Assembly: GCA_014529385.2 (NCBI GenBank) | Contig: CM043968.1 | Span: 10,737,648-10,801,647, forward strand | DNA: 64,000 bases | Reading direction: 5' to 3' | Origin: Adiantum capillus-veneris | Taxonomy: Eukaryota; Streptophyta; Polypodiopsida; Polypodiales; Pteridaceae | In this document: piece after piece, positions 1 through 9,525 of the stretch | Layout: every line of letters begins with the position of its first letter | How positions within the stretch are numbered: the first letter of the stretch is position 1 | Made by a program: the position numbers and the translations under genes | Notes under the pieces: generated by a model | The model's database searches: none | What the model was told of the DNA's origin: nothing | What the model saw: only the letters and a program-made list of their open reading frames with translations

Positions 1-423
1 TCTCTTGGAATTTCTTGCATGGAAAGGAATTGACCATTGAGTCTGAGAATTAGAACGGAGGGGTTACTCCTGTTCTTGTGCTTGTAAAAAGATTCTCCGT
101 AATAAAGATTGTCTTTACGGGGGCGAATAGCCCATTTTTTGGTCCCCGATACTATGTCGATCTTCTCCCTCTTCTCTTTTGGTTGAGACTTTATTTATAT
201 TTCAGCTTGTTGATTATTCATGTGCGCTCCCGTTTGCGACACCGGAGATATTCTTGATCCGCATGTGGTTGTCAGACACTTCAGGAGGTTCGAGCTCCGT
301 ACAACGGAGTGCGCCCATATATTTTGCTCCTCTGTTGTATCAAAACTCTACAAAGATTCATCAATACAAAGATCTCTTTCTCTATCTTTTGCTATCGATA
401 TCTATTATTCGGTTCCCGTGACA
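1..423 (+). repeat. LTR remnant at 5' side of gypsy element 1 (runs off the window)
   Basis: The segment ends in a CA dinucleotide two bases before a tRNA-Met primer binding site, as plant LTRs do. Bases 284-439 recur almost exactly at 5491-5646, including the LTR end and primer site, so this is the same LTR tail. Upstream of 284 the two copies are unrelated, so either this LTR or the later one is recombinant. The true 5' edge and target-site duplication lie outside the window or are lost. Confidence 0.7.
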
Positions 424-425
424 AT

Positions 426-437
426 TGGTATCAGAGC
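426..437 (+). promoter_or_regulatory. Primer binding site (initiator tRNA-Met) of gypsy element 1
   Basis: TGGTATCAGAGC is complementary to the 3' end of plant initiator tRNA-Met and lies two bases after the LTR end. This is the standard start of minus-strand cDNA synthesis in plant LTR retrotransposons. Confidence 0.9.
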
Positions 438-456
438 AAGCGGTTGATTCTGGACA

Positions 457-1150
457 TGGAAGGATACGAGAGGAGGATGAAGGAGCAAGAAGACCTGATT
501 CGGCGACTATGAGAAGATCTGAAAATTGCAAATCTGGAGCATGCTGAGGCTCTGCGGGGCAAAGCAGCACGAGATCTTGATATCTATGTAGACCTTGATG
601 GCCAACATGAAGGTGAAAACCATGCTAATCCACCTGGAAACAATAATCATCGTGGCGGCGCTGGGGTACCGCCAAAAGAAACGATGACGATATGGGAGAA
701 GCGACAACCAAATCATTCTTAACGAAGGCTAAGCTTAAAGAGTTTGATGGAATAAGAAAGATATGCGAAGATTTAGAAGCGTGGATTGAAGAACTCATAG
801 ATTTGGATTATACTTTCAATATCGAGAATACGACCACGAGACTTTCGAATGCTCGAGCAAGGTGACCGATAAGACAATACGTACCAAGATGACTCAATTG
901 GAGACTTTTGGCGATGCGTACGATAAAGGTAAGTCATCTACCTCTTCTTTGTGATGTTTTATGTCTTTGATACGTCCTTTGAAAGCTTCTGTGAGATCGA
1001 ATTTATGCGTAGAAGTTGAGATTAAAATTTGAATTTCTTAATTGATTTGGATAGTATTCATTGCTTCTTATCGTCTAAATTGATTGAGAAATTAAATCGA
1101 GAAGTTAAAAGACTTGTGGACTTAACTAGTGGTAATAATAGTTTCACGAA
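457..1150 (+). pseudogene. Decayed, shortened gag-protease copy of a related gypsy element
   Basis: Translation in several frames gives a shortened mirror of the downstream polyprotein. An N-terminal piece near 457-660 matches the region just upstream of and at the start of the next ORF (shared [15 protein letters not shown]-like stretches). A zinc-knuckle remnant (HETFEC) lies near 830-860 and a protease remnant (FLIDLDSIHCF) near 1029-1065, where the intact copy has [11 protein letters not shown]. The catalytic D-S-G is lost. Stops and frameshifts separate the pieces. I read it as a partial tandem gag-pro relic from a diverged family member, joined just before 1150. Confidence 0.65.
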
Positions 1151-1213
1151 ATTTCAAATCGGGAGCGTGCTGAGGCTCTGCGAGGCAAAGCAACACGAGA
1201 CCCTGATATCTAT

Positions 1214-3865
1214 GTGGAAATTAATGGTGAACAGGAAGACGGAAACCATGCTATTCCACCAGGAAACAATAATCAACGAGTGGGCGCTGGGGCACCGGGC
1301 GGAGGAGATGGAGGTGATGATGGAGATGATGATGATGGGAACGGTGGTGATGGACGTCGCGGTCGTCCACACGAAAGAGAGCGGAATGACGGCGAAGCGG
1401 AAACTAAGGAAAGGAGAGGACGAAGAAGGGAACGTGATGAAGAAGATGCAGATGAAGATTCTGAAAGGGCAGCTTTGCAGCAAGTCTTCAAGAAGGCAAA
1501 GATTAACGAGTTTAATGGCATCGAGAAAACTGGTGAAGATCTCGAAGCATGGATTGAAGAGTTAGAAGATTATTTTGCATTGAAGAAGTTCTCTGAAGAG
1601 GCAAAAGCAAAGGTTGCAGTTGTTCATCTTCGACAAACCGCGAAGCTTTGGTGGAAAGCATACCTTAAACAACGAACAAAGGTTACTCCAATCACTTGGG
1701 AGGAATTTAAAATGCAAGCGTATAAAAGGTACTGTTCTCCACACTATGAGATGGATAAAAAGATGGAGTTTTACAAGTTTCAGCAGCAACCTGAGGACGA
1801 GCCAAGTCTTACTGTACATGAGTATAAGGAGAAGTTTTTGCGACTTCACAAGTATGCACCGGAAGTAGAAGGAGAGGCGTTGACAAACAAATTTATCGAA
1901 GGACTGCGTAAAGATCTGTATTATCAAGTAAAGGGTGCAGGGGCTACCGATTTTCTAGATGCTATTGCGAAGGCCGAAAATTATGAGAAGAAGGTGAAGT
2001 ATGAGAGCCGCAACCCTACTCCAAGCAGAATTATACCTACCGGGCATAGAATGCAGAATAGGCCTTTTCAGACAAACACTGAGTTTCTCCGAAGGAATTT
2101 TACAAATAATCAGAGAAGACCACCCAATAATTTTTCAAATCAGAATCAGAATTTCAATCGAAATCAGAGTACAAATCAGAATGCTGTAACCAACCGCAAT
2201 CAAAATTTGGGACAGAATACTGTAAACAACCGCAATCAAAATTTGGGTCAAAATGATGCAAATCAGAATCAAAGAAGACGACAACCGCTGCGGTGGCAAC
2301 ATGATCCTGCTTTTCTAGAACGAGCAAGGAGATTTGGGTTATGTTTTCGTTGCGGTGAGCAAGGTCACAAGACGTTCGAATGCCCAAATAAGGAGATCGA
2401 TCAGGCTGTTCTTGCACGAATGGAAGCCAATATGAATGCGATGGACACCACGATTGGGGAAGCGAGCGAGGAAGGTAAGTGCTCTGAAATTCCTATGAAA
2501 TGCATGACAACGTCTGTCCATCATTTAAGGGCATCCGTTATAAGAATTCGGGGTAAGATAGGAACTGAAATTGTGAATTTTCTCATTGATTCGGGTAGTA
2601 CGCATTGTTTTATGTCTAACAAGCTTGCGCAGACTTTGAAATTGAATTCTGATTCCCAGATTAGGAGACCTGTAGAATTGGCCAATGGGAAGAAACATTA
2701 TACACAGGGTCATATTCAAAACTTACCTTTTTTGCTGAACAAAGAGAAACATTCGGGAGAATTTTATGTTATTAGCATGGGTGAACGGGATGTAATTTTG
2801 GGAATGGATTGGTTGGCTGCGAACCATGCATTGATTGATTGTGAGAGGGGTGAGTTGGTTTTTAAAAACAGAGATGGTCATGCGATTAAAGCTGAGGAGA
2901 GAAATACTAAATCACTCCTAATTTCTGCCATGAAACTTTTGAGGGGGGTGAGACAAGGGTGTGAGACGTTTCTTGTGTTTGCTAACGAGATTAAAGAGGA
3001 TTCTGGGAATAAACAGAAAGGGGAAAATCCAGAATTTGTAGAGGATCTCTTACATGAATTTAAGGATGTGTTCCCGGACGATCTTCCTGGTATGCCTCCG
3101 CCTAGAGCGGTAGACCACGCCATAGATCTATATCCAGGAGCAACACCTTATTCAAGGGCTCCATACAGGTTCAATATTGATGAGCTTAAAGAGCTCAAGA
3201 TACAACTTGATGACCTTTTGAAAAAGGGTTTTATTAAACCTAGTGTATCTCCTTGGGGCAGTCCTGTGTTATTCCAAAAGAAAAAGGATGGTACATATAG
3301 GTTATGCATTGACTACAGGGGGTTAAACAAACAGACCATTAAGAACAAATATCCTCTTCCTCACATAGATGAATTGCTTAGCCATTTGAGTGGTGCCACA
3401 ATATTTTCAAAGGTTGATCTTCGTTCTGGCTACCATCAAATCCGCATTAAGGTCGAGGACATTCCAAAGACTGCTTTTCGTACACGTTATGGGCATTATG
3501 AATTTACAGTTCTTGCTTTTGGTTTGACTAATGCACCAGCAACTTTCATGTGCTTAATGAATAATATTTTTCACCCGTATCTTGATGACTTCATTCTGGT
3601 ATTCTTAGATGATATTTTTGTGTATTCTAAGAATGAAGAAGATCATGCATTGCACTTAAAGAGAACATTTGAGGTTTTGCGTGAACATAAATTGTATGCC
3701 AAAGCAAGTAAGTGTACTTTTGCAAAGGATCAGATTGTGTACTTGGGAAGAGTGATTTCTAAAGAGGGGATTCACATTGACCTTGACAAAGTTAAAACTA
3801 TTGTGGAGTGGCCAACACCAAAGTCATTAAGGGATGTGAGAAGCTTTATGGGTCTAGCACATTAA
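1214..3865 (+). CDS. Ty3/gypsy gag-protease-reverse transcriptase polyprotein, truncated in RT
   Basis: An uninterrupted 883-codon ORF. After an acidic, low-complexity N-terminus, a retrotransposon gag domain occupies about residues 100-250 (WWKAYL and YCSPHYE region). A CCHC zinc knuckle ([14 protein letters not shown]) is at 377-390. An aspartic protease with D-S-G-S follows, catalytic Asp near 459. The RT carries [14 protein letters not shown] and the catalytic FLDD at 797-800. The ORF stops at RSFMGLAH, where gypsy elements continue into the RT connection and RNaseH; the TAA follows a junction to inverted LTR DNA, so pol is truncated. Intact gypsy polyproteins are usually about 1,400-1,600 residues. 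Gag, protease and RT motifs look functional; integration would need helper proteins. Confidence 0.92.
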   Translation: MEINGEQEDGNHAIPPGNNNQRVGAGAPGGGDGGDDGDDDDGNGGDGRRGRPHERERNDGEAETKERRGRRRERDEEDADEDSERAALQQVFKKAKINEFNGIEKTGEDLEAWIEELEDYFALKKFSEEAKAKVAVVHLRQTAKLWWKAYLKQRTKVTPITWEEFKMQAYKRYCSPHYEMDKKMEFYKFQQQPEDEPSLTVHEYKEKFLRLHKYAPEVEGEALTNKFIEGLRKDLYYQVKGAGATDFLDAIAKAENYEKKVKYESRNPTPSRIIPTGHRMQNRPFQTNTEFLRRNFTNNQRRPPNNFSNQNQNFNRNQSTNQNAVTNRNQNLGQNTVNNRNQNLGQNDANQNQRRRQPLRWQHDPAFLERARRFGLCFRCGEQGHKTFECPNKEIDQAVLARMEANMNAMDTTIGEASEEGKCSEIPMKCMTTSVHHLRASVIRIRGKIGTEIVNFLIDSGSTHCFMSNKLAQTLKLNSDSQIRRPVELANGKKHYTQGHIQNLPFLLNKEKHSGEFYVISMGERDVILGMDWLAANHALIDCERGELVFKNRDGHAIKAEERNTKSLLISAMKLLRGVRQGCETFLVFANEIKEDSGNKQKGENPEFVEDLLHEFKDVFPDDLPGMPPPRAVDHAIDLYPGATPYSRAPYRFNIDELKELKIQLDDLLKKGFIKPSVSPWGSPVLFQKKKDGTYRLCIDYRGLNKQTIKNKYPLPHIDELLSHLSGATIFSKVDLRSGYHQIRIKVEDIPKTAFRTRYGHYEFTVLAFGLTNAPATFMCLMNNIFHPYLDDFILVFLDDIFVYSKNEEDHALHLKRTFEVLREHKLYAKASKCTFAKDQIVYLGRVISKEGIHIDLDKVKTIVEWPTPKSLRDVRSFMGLAH

Positions 3866-4073
3866 AGATATGAGAGAGCACACATTAAAGATTTCAAAAT
3901 CCCACGTTAACGCCTTCAAAAATGCCCCAGAAAGTGCCTTCCGGATCAAAAAATTTTATCGGACGAAAACAATCCACACATCCTTCTACACAGTGGACTA
4001 ACTTTAAAATGACAAAAACTTCCTAGAAAACAAAATTTATTACTAAAACACCTCGAAATCAAGTCTTGTTACA
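3866..4073 (-). repeat. Partial LTR (5' part) of an inverted gypsy element
   Basis: Read on the minus strand, a polypurine tract (complement of 4074-4085) is followed by TGTAACAAGACTTG, a typical LTR start. The LTR body runs towards lower coordinates and is cut where it joins the plus-strand RT ORF at about 3865. The same LTR start recurs at 5673-5645. It is related to, but distinct from, the TGTAATAGGACTAG LTR starting at 4471. Confidence 0.65.
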
Positions 4074-4085
4074 ATCTCCCCTTTT

Positions 4086-4300
4086 CAAAATTAACTCTGT
4101 CCTCAGAGTTGGAAGGAGGGAAATTCGCTTTGCAAAACACTAAGATCAACCCAAGATGCATCCTCTACTGGATAGTTCTGCCACTTAACCAAAACTTCCA
4201 CAATGTCTCTATTTCTCAAATGTTTGACACGCCTATCTAGCACTAAATCTGGTTCTACTGTCAATGTTCCGTCATCTTTCAACTTAGAGTTGTCCTGTAA
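4086..4300 (-). pseudogene. Chromodomain terminus of gypsy integrase, inverted copy
   Basis: The minus-strand frame gives LRNRDIVEVLVKWQNYP followed by DASWVDLSVLQ, the C-terminal chromodomain of a chromovirus integrase. It ends 17-18 nt before the LTR-proximal polypurine tract. The rest of the integrase is absent here: the frame jumps at about 4300 into a plus-strand copy of the same segment. The longer version of this minus copy lies at 5703-7288. Confidence 0.8.
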
Positions 4301-4304
4301 AACA

Positions 4305-4430
4305 TGGCGTTTTAAACATCTGAGAAATAGAGACATTGTGGAAGTTTTGGTTAAGTGGCAGAACTATCCAGTAGAGGATGCATCATGGATTGATCTTAGT
4401 GTTTTGCAAACAGAATTTTCCTCTCTTTAG
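4305..4430 (+). pseudogene. Chromodomain terminus of gypsy element 1, plus strand
   Basis: Reads KHLRNRDIVEVLVKWQNYP then DASWIDLSVLQTEFSSL and a stop. It is followed by the plus-strand polypurine tract at 4461 and the LTR at 4471, so this is the authentic 3' coding end of the plus-strand element. Connection domain, RNaseH and integrase core are missing between 3865 and this point, replaced by the inverted piece. Confidence 0.8.
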
Positions 4431-4460
4431 ACCAACTCTGAGGACAGAGTTAATTTTGAT

Positions 4461-4470
4461 AAGGGGAGAA
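4461..4470 (+). other. Polypurine tract of gypsy element 1
   Basis: AAGGGGAGAA lies immediately before the LTR start TGTAATAGG, as expected for the plus-strand primer. Confidence 0.8.
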
Positions 4471-5630
4471 TGTAATAGGACTAGTCTTTAAAGTTCTTAA
4501 AGTCGAAAAGAATGTAGCAGGGCATATCTTTCGTTAGTACGATTTGAAAGATTGTTGAATAGTCTATTAAATAGAGCTTATACGAATGAGTTGAGATATT
4601 AAGAGAGAACATATATTCTTTTTTTTTAAAAAAAATAATACACTAAAGATGGATTTGATAAAGATTAATGAATAACAGATAGTCTGTTTATGAAGAGTAA
4701 AATTGAGATTTTTATTAATATCAATGTTTTATATTTATGTGTTTTAGCTTAAAATGCATGGGTAGGCTTAAAATAAGTTGTAAAAGTAGTGGAAATCCAA
4801 AAATAGAGGTTTTATGAGTCGCGACCTAAAAGTTACGTTTTTAGCCAAACAAAGACGTTTTTCGCAATTCTGTCCGCGATGCCTTGTAGACCAGACCTAT
4901 TCCCGTCGTTTTGAGTACCTGGATCGCTCTGTTCTGAGTTCGTTTGTAAAAGTTATGATGAAAACAAACAGAAGGCAGCAGCAGTGTAGTTTACACAGGG
5001 ACAGACAGACATACAACATCATACAGTTCTCCCTGCTATCAACCAAGAAGTGGATTGTTTCTTCACGGTAGAGTATGGAAATTGAGATTATGAAGGTATA
5101 GAATTATATTTTTTTAACTTTGATTATCATGTTGAATTGGTTGCACGAGTATGTTCTTTTGGCTATTTTGTAGGCGATGCAGAAATCAGTTTGTGAAACA
5201 GGATCTGTGCAAAGTGTCATGATAAAAATCTAACCTTTACGGATCGCTTAGCGATCACGTTCTTATATTATTCTCGCAGGTATACTTGGTGCAAAAATCC
5301 TGCAGGCTTTTCGAGGAAAAGAAGGATAAAAGCACGACGGGTGCTGCGTTTAAGAATCATTCACCATTCTCTCTTCTGCGAGTGCGAGTGCGAGTGCGAG
5401 TGCGAGTGAGAGTGAGAGTGAGAGTGCGAGTGCGAGTGCGAGTGCGAGTGAGACGCTGCATGCAAGCGAACTGAAGCTCGGGGGTGGTCGGGAGGTTCGA
5501 GCTCCGTACAACGGAGTGCGCCCATATATTTTGCTCCTCTGTTGTATCAAAACTCTACAAAGATTCATCAATACAAAGATCTCTTTCTCTATCTTTTGCT
5601 ATCGATATCTATTATTCGGTTCCCGTGACA
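4471..5630 (+). repeat. LTR of gypsy element 1 (about 1,160 bp), possibly chimeric
   Basis: Starts TGTAATAGG right after the polypurine tract and ends CCGTGACA two bases before a primer binding site. Its last ~135 bp match bases 284-423. Bases 4841-5495 match 7290-7955. The two homologies meet exactly at GGAGG (5491-5495), so the LTR may be a recombinant. It contains a hexanucleotide array at 5378-5454. Confidence 0.7.
5378..5454. repeat. (GCGAGT)n / (GAGAGT)n hexanucleotide array
   Basis: About 13 units, with a block of GAGAGT variants between GCGAGT units. The same array is at 7826-7914, two units longer. Translated it gives only R-V dipeptides and is not a gene. Confidence 0.95.
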
Positions 5631-5632
5631 AT

Positions 5633-5644
5633 TGGTATCAGAGC
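5633..5644 (+). promoter_or_regulatory. Second tRNA-Met primer binding site
   Basis: TGGTATCAGAGC two bases after the LTR end at 5630. This LTR is therefore followed by the start of an internal region, as in a 5' LTR, but the sequence switches at about 5646 into an inverted LTR start and 3' coding end. Confidence 0.85.
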
Positions 5645-5685
5645 AAAACACCTCGAAATCAAGTCTTGTTACAATCTCCCCTTTT
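5645..5685 (-). repeat. Inverted LTR start plus polypurine tract, fused to the primer binding site
   Basis: On the minus strand the polypurine tract (complement of 5674-5685) is followed by the first ~29 bp of the TGTAACAAG-type LTR, which then breaks directly into the plus-strand primer site. The same LTR start is present more fully at 4073-3866. Confidence 0.75.
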
Positions 5686-5702
5686 CAAAATTAACTCTGT
5701 CC

Positions 5703-6857
5703 TCAGAGTTGGAAGGAGGGAAATTCGCTTTGCAAAACACTAAGATCAACCCAAGATGCATCCTCTACTGGATAGTTCTGCCACTTAACCAAAACTTCCA
5801 CAATGTCTCTATTTCTCAAATGTTTGACACGCCTATCTAGCACTAAATCTGGTTCTACTGTCAATGTTCCGTCATCTTTCAACTTAGAGTTGTCCTGTAA
5901 AACATGGTGCACGTTAGGAACATACTTTTTCAATAAACTCACATGAAATACAGGATGCACTTTGACATGAGAAGGCAATTCCAATTTGTAAGCTAATGAA
6001 CCAATGCGCTTCAAAATTTTAAATGGCCCAGCAAATCGTGGAGACAATCGCTTATCCTTCCCAAGAATTAAATGAGACTTCTCGGGAATAACTTTTAAGA
6101 AAACCATCTCCCCAGTTTCATACTCCACAACCCGATGTTTCTTGTCATAATACAATTTATGTCTCTTTTGGGCTTCTCTAATGTTCCCCCTGATTTTGGC
6201 CAACTCGTTATCCATCTTTTCAAGCATCTCACGTGACAGTTCTACCTTATTCCTTGAGCTAAGAAAATTTATAGGTGTGGGACAGTTATAGCCATACATT
6301 GCTTCAAACGGGGTCATCCTAATAGATGAATGATATGAACTGTTGTATGCAAATTCAACCAAAGGCAAATATTCATTCCAATTAGATTGGTTTTCATTCA
6401 CATACATTCGTAACATATCTTCTAAAATACGATTCACTCTCTCCGTTTCCCCATCGGTTTGAGGGTGAAAAGCAGTAGACATGCGTAACTGGGTACCTAT
6501 AGAGTCAAAAGTCGCTCTCCAGAAATGTGAAGTGAACTTAGAATCTTTGTCAGACACTATGCTCTTGGGCATGCCATGCAAACGAAATATCTCTTTCACA
6601 AACAAGCGTGCAATGGTCAAAGCAGTATCAGTTATTTTCACGGGAAAGAAGTGAGCCTGTTTTGTGAGTCTATCTACTACCACAAAGATCGAGTCATACC
6701 CTCCACGAGTAGTAGGAAGTCTAATAATAAAGTCCATGGATATAGACTCCCACTTCTGTAAAGGAATGTCTAAGGGTTGAAGGTCACCAGGCATCCTCTT
6801 ATGTTCAATTTTAACTTGCTGACATTGAAAGCATTCACGCACATAATTCTTAACATT
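5703..6857 (-). pseudogene. Ty3/gypsy integrase with C-terminal chromodomain
   Basis: A 379-codon minus-strand ORF plus a few upstream codons. The end of the zinc-binding segment (CFQCQQVK) is followed by the DDE catalytic core: SMDFI, IVSDKDSKF and HPQTDGETERVNR carry the D, D and E. GPFKILKRIGSLAYKLELP and HPVFHVSLLKKYVP follow, then the chromodomain (VLVKWQNYP with DASW). Gypsy integrases use such chromodomains to target heterochromatin. An in-frame TAG at 6858-6860 separates it from the upstream zinc-finger half. It lies inverted relative to the flanking plus-strand gypsy ORF. Confidence 0.92.
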
Positions 6858-7288
6858 CTATTTCATACGTGGCCAAAAGAATGAACTTTTAATCTTTTCA
6901 TATGTCTTACTCAATCCAGGATGGCCAGAAAAAGGTGAGTTATGACACTCATGCAGAATTTGACTCTTAAAAGCAGAATTTGCAGGAATACACAAGCGGT
7001 CATAATAATACAGATTTCCCTTATACAAGTGATATCTGTTCTCATACATCTCACCAATATTCTCACGCAAGAATTTCAAAATAGGCATGTAAAAAGAATC
7101 GCTTTCAACTTCGGCATGTATCTCATCAACCAAATTGGATCGCACAACAGTCAACAAATTACACATGGGCCTACGACTCAATGCATCTGCAACTTTATTT
7201 TCTTTCCCACACAAATACTTCAAGTCAAAATCATACTCAGCCAACAATTCAATCCATCTCCTTTGTCTGTTGTCTCCACGATTTGTTA
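6858..7288 (-). pseudogene. RNaseH C-terminus and integrase H2C2 zinc-binding domain
   Basis: Minus-strand reading: RQRRWIELLAEYDFDL and GKENKVADALSR are the end of gypsy RNaseH. HECHNSPFSGHPGLSKTYEKI supplies the integrase HHCC domain. Reading continues in frame into the integrase, broken only by the TAG at 6858-6860. Upstream (above 7288) the element is cut by the LTR-like repeat at 7290. Confidence 0.88.
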
Positions 7289-7289
7289 T

Positions 7290-7955
7290 TTAGCCAAACA
7301 GAGATGTTTTTCGCAATTCTGTCCGCGTTGCCTTGTAGACCAGACCTATTCCCGTCGTTTTGAGTACCTGAATTGCTCTGTTCTGAGTTTGTTTGTAAAA
7401 GTTATGATGAAAACAAACAGAAGGCAGCAGTAGTGTAGTGTACACAGGGACAGACAGACATACAACATCATACAGTTCTCCCTGCTATCAACCAAGAAGT
7501 GGATTGTTTCTTCATGGTAAAGTATGACAATTGAGATTATGAAGATATATAATTATGTTTTTTTACTTTGATTATCATGTTGAATTGGTTGCACGAGTAT
7601 GTTCTTTTGGCTATTTTGTAGGCGATGCAGAAATCAATGTGTGAAACAGGATCTGTGCGAAGTGTCATGATAGAAATCTAACCTTTACGGATCGCTTAGC
7701 GATCACGTTCTTATATTATTCTCGCAGGTATACTTGGTACGAAAATCGTGCAGGCTTTTCGAGGAAAAGAAGGATAAAAGCACGACGGGTGGTGCGTTTG
7801 GGGATCATTCACCATTCTCTCTTCTGCGAGTGCGAGTGCGAGTGCGAGTGCGAGTGCGAGTGCGAGTGCGAGTGAGAGTGAGAGTGAGAGTGCGAGTGCG
7901 AGTGCGAGTGAGACGCTGCATGCAAGCGAACTGAAGCTCGGGGGTGGTCGGGAGG
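7290..7955 (+). repeat. Second copy of the LTR-internal segment
   Basis: Direct repeat of 4841-5495, starting at TTAGCCAAAC and ending at GTCGGGAGG. It differs by scattered substitutions and a two-unit-longer hexanucleotide array. It begins where the inverted RNaseH is cut and ends where LINE A copy 1 begins. Confidence 0.85.
7826..7914. repeat. Hexanucleotide (GCGAGT/GAGAGT) array, second copy
   Basis: Same array as at 5378, about 15 units. The length difference of 12 bp equals two units, consistent with replication slippage since the copies separated. Confidence 0.95.
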
Positions 7956-9475
7956 GGCTATCCTATTGGTTGGCAGGTAACCAATACTCAGCAAGTGGAT
8001 TGGGTTATGCAACGCCTCAATGTCAAATTGCATTATTGGAAATTGTTGACATGGCCGTTACATGTTCGGCTCCGTATTGTCTAGAGCTTCATGATGGCTT
8101 ATGTTCAGTTTTACTTGCTATTTTGCATTGGCCTCGTCCTCGCCACACGTCGCTCATGTCTGATATTTTATCACTTCTGTGGCGCTGAATATTGGACCTT
8201 CGCCACCACACTTTAGCTAGGAAGGCCATGTTATTGCCTACTCTTGCACAAAAGTCTAAGCCATGGACAACTATGATCGCCCCACTATGTGAACATGCTA
8301 CCACTTCCGCCTTTGGTCACTGACAGACTTACCTATTGGAGATTGTGTTGGCAAGATGGTCGGCCATATTCCTGGTTGCTCGGTCACCTCTAGTTTGCTC
8401 TTTGCTTGGAAAGCTGTTACGACTCATCTTTCATGGCATGGCAGACAACAACCTGATGGGAATTTGCTGCGCTTGGAAAGCATTCACTGGAGTAGGGCAT
8501 TCTCTCTTACTCTTGTTGACAGGTCGCCTCGCTAGGCATACTTCCTTTCTTGGCGAGGCATACACATGGTGGATGATGTGGTTGATACGTCTGGGAATAT
8601 GCTTCTTTTTTCTCGGACAACTGCATGCTTTGGGTTGGGCGTTCATTATCGTCAAATTTGAAGTGCGCTTGAGCACATGTTTGCTGTTTTCCTTCTGCTA
8701 CTAACCAGTGGATGCCGTATGTTGGATTGGACTTTATGGGACACTCCTCTTGATGCCATTTCTGCCCGCAACATTTATGCTTCCCTCCTGCATGAGTCTT
8801 GGCTGGCTGATCATTGTAATGCGTTATGGTCTTTGCATAAATCTGATCAATGGTGGAGAAAGGCTCTTACTACAATTTGGAAGTGCCATTTGCCTCTTAA
8901 GGAGCGTTTGTTTCTTTGGTGTTGTTTGCAGGAAGTTCTCCTTGTTGGGACTATCCTTAGTGCGCGTCGCATCAGCTCTTCTTGTTGTGTCAAATGTTCA
9001 GCCTGTGATGAGACTATCAGACATCTGCTTTGGGATTGTTGAACCACAAGGGCTTTCCTTGACCGCATCAGCCTGTATGCGCCTCCGCTTTCCCTCGGCA
9101 GTTTTCCACAAACGATTTGGCATTCTCCCAACTTCCCTTCAACAATTTGCGGCCTTCTTCACATGGGTCAGATTTAGGTCACTATGGTCTTTGTGATGCC
9201 AATGCAATTTTTGCATGTTCCATCAACACGAGGCGGATCCCTTTCCTTCGTTTAAGATTTTGCTTAGGCAATCTTTACCTTTTGCCTTTGATGTTGGGGA
9301 CACCCCTGGATATCTTACAGTATCCCTGGATATCTTATAGCTCTTCTATGTTTGCTTTTAGAGCTTTCTCATCAGGAACATTTCTGTGTTCCTCCCTTTG
9401 TATCTGATCTTTTTGGTGGGTTTATCTCATTTTGAGGTTTCCCACTTGTAAATTAATCGAAACAGAGTTACAAAA
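7956..9475 (+). pseudogene. LINE family A copy 1: 3' part of ORF2 with RT zinc-binding domain
   Basis: 5'-truncated LINE. It aligns throughout with 17820-19410. Multi-frame translation gives the post-RT region ([15 protein letters not shown]-like start) and MVDDVVDTSGNMLLF. A zf-RVT domain follows: WWRKALTTIWKCHLPLKERLF at about 8850-8915, then CSACDETIRHLLWDC ending near 9042. Plant L1-type LINEs carry this domain after the RT. Several frameshifts and stops. The 3' end (GTTTCCCACTTGTAAA) matches copy 2 at 19370-19395. A small duplication of CCTGGATATCTTA lies at about 9306-9340. Confidence 0.8.
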
Positions 9476-9479
9476 AGAA

Positions 9480-9525
9480 AGGGTGTGTGTATGTGTGTGT
9501 GTGAGAGAGAGAGAGATTTGATTTG
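9480..9525. repeat. (GT)n(GA)n microsatellite where LINE A and LINE B meet tail to tail
   Basis: GTGTGT with one interruption, then GAGAGA. It sits between the 3' end of plus-strand LINE A copy 1 and the 3' end of minus-strand LINE B copy 1. Confidence 0.85.

Larger units (their letters stand above)
4075..4470. repeat. Imperfect inverted repeat of the chromodomain-PPT end
   Basis: Left arm about 4075-4225 and right arm about 4306-4470 are reverse complements over roughly 150-165 bp with scattered mismatches, separated by about 80 bp. Transcription from either side would give a long hairpin RNA. Confidence 0.85.

Noticed and set aside
1154-1521. Antisense ORFs opposite the gypsy gag (Ser/Pro-rich)
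   Set aside because: Shadows of the acidic, low-complexity gag N-terminus.
5286-5571. Arg-Val and Ser-Leu/Ala-Leu repeat ORFs (also 7734-8033, His-Ser)
   Set aside because: Artefacts of the hexanucleotide array in LTR-like DNA, open in several frames at once.
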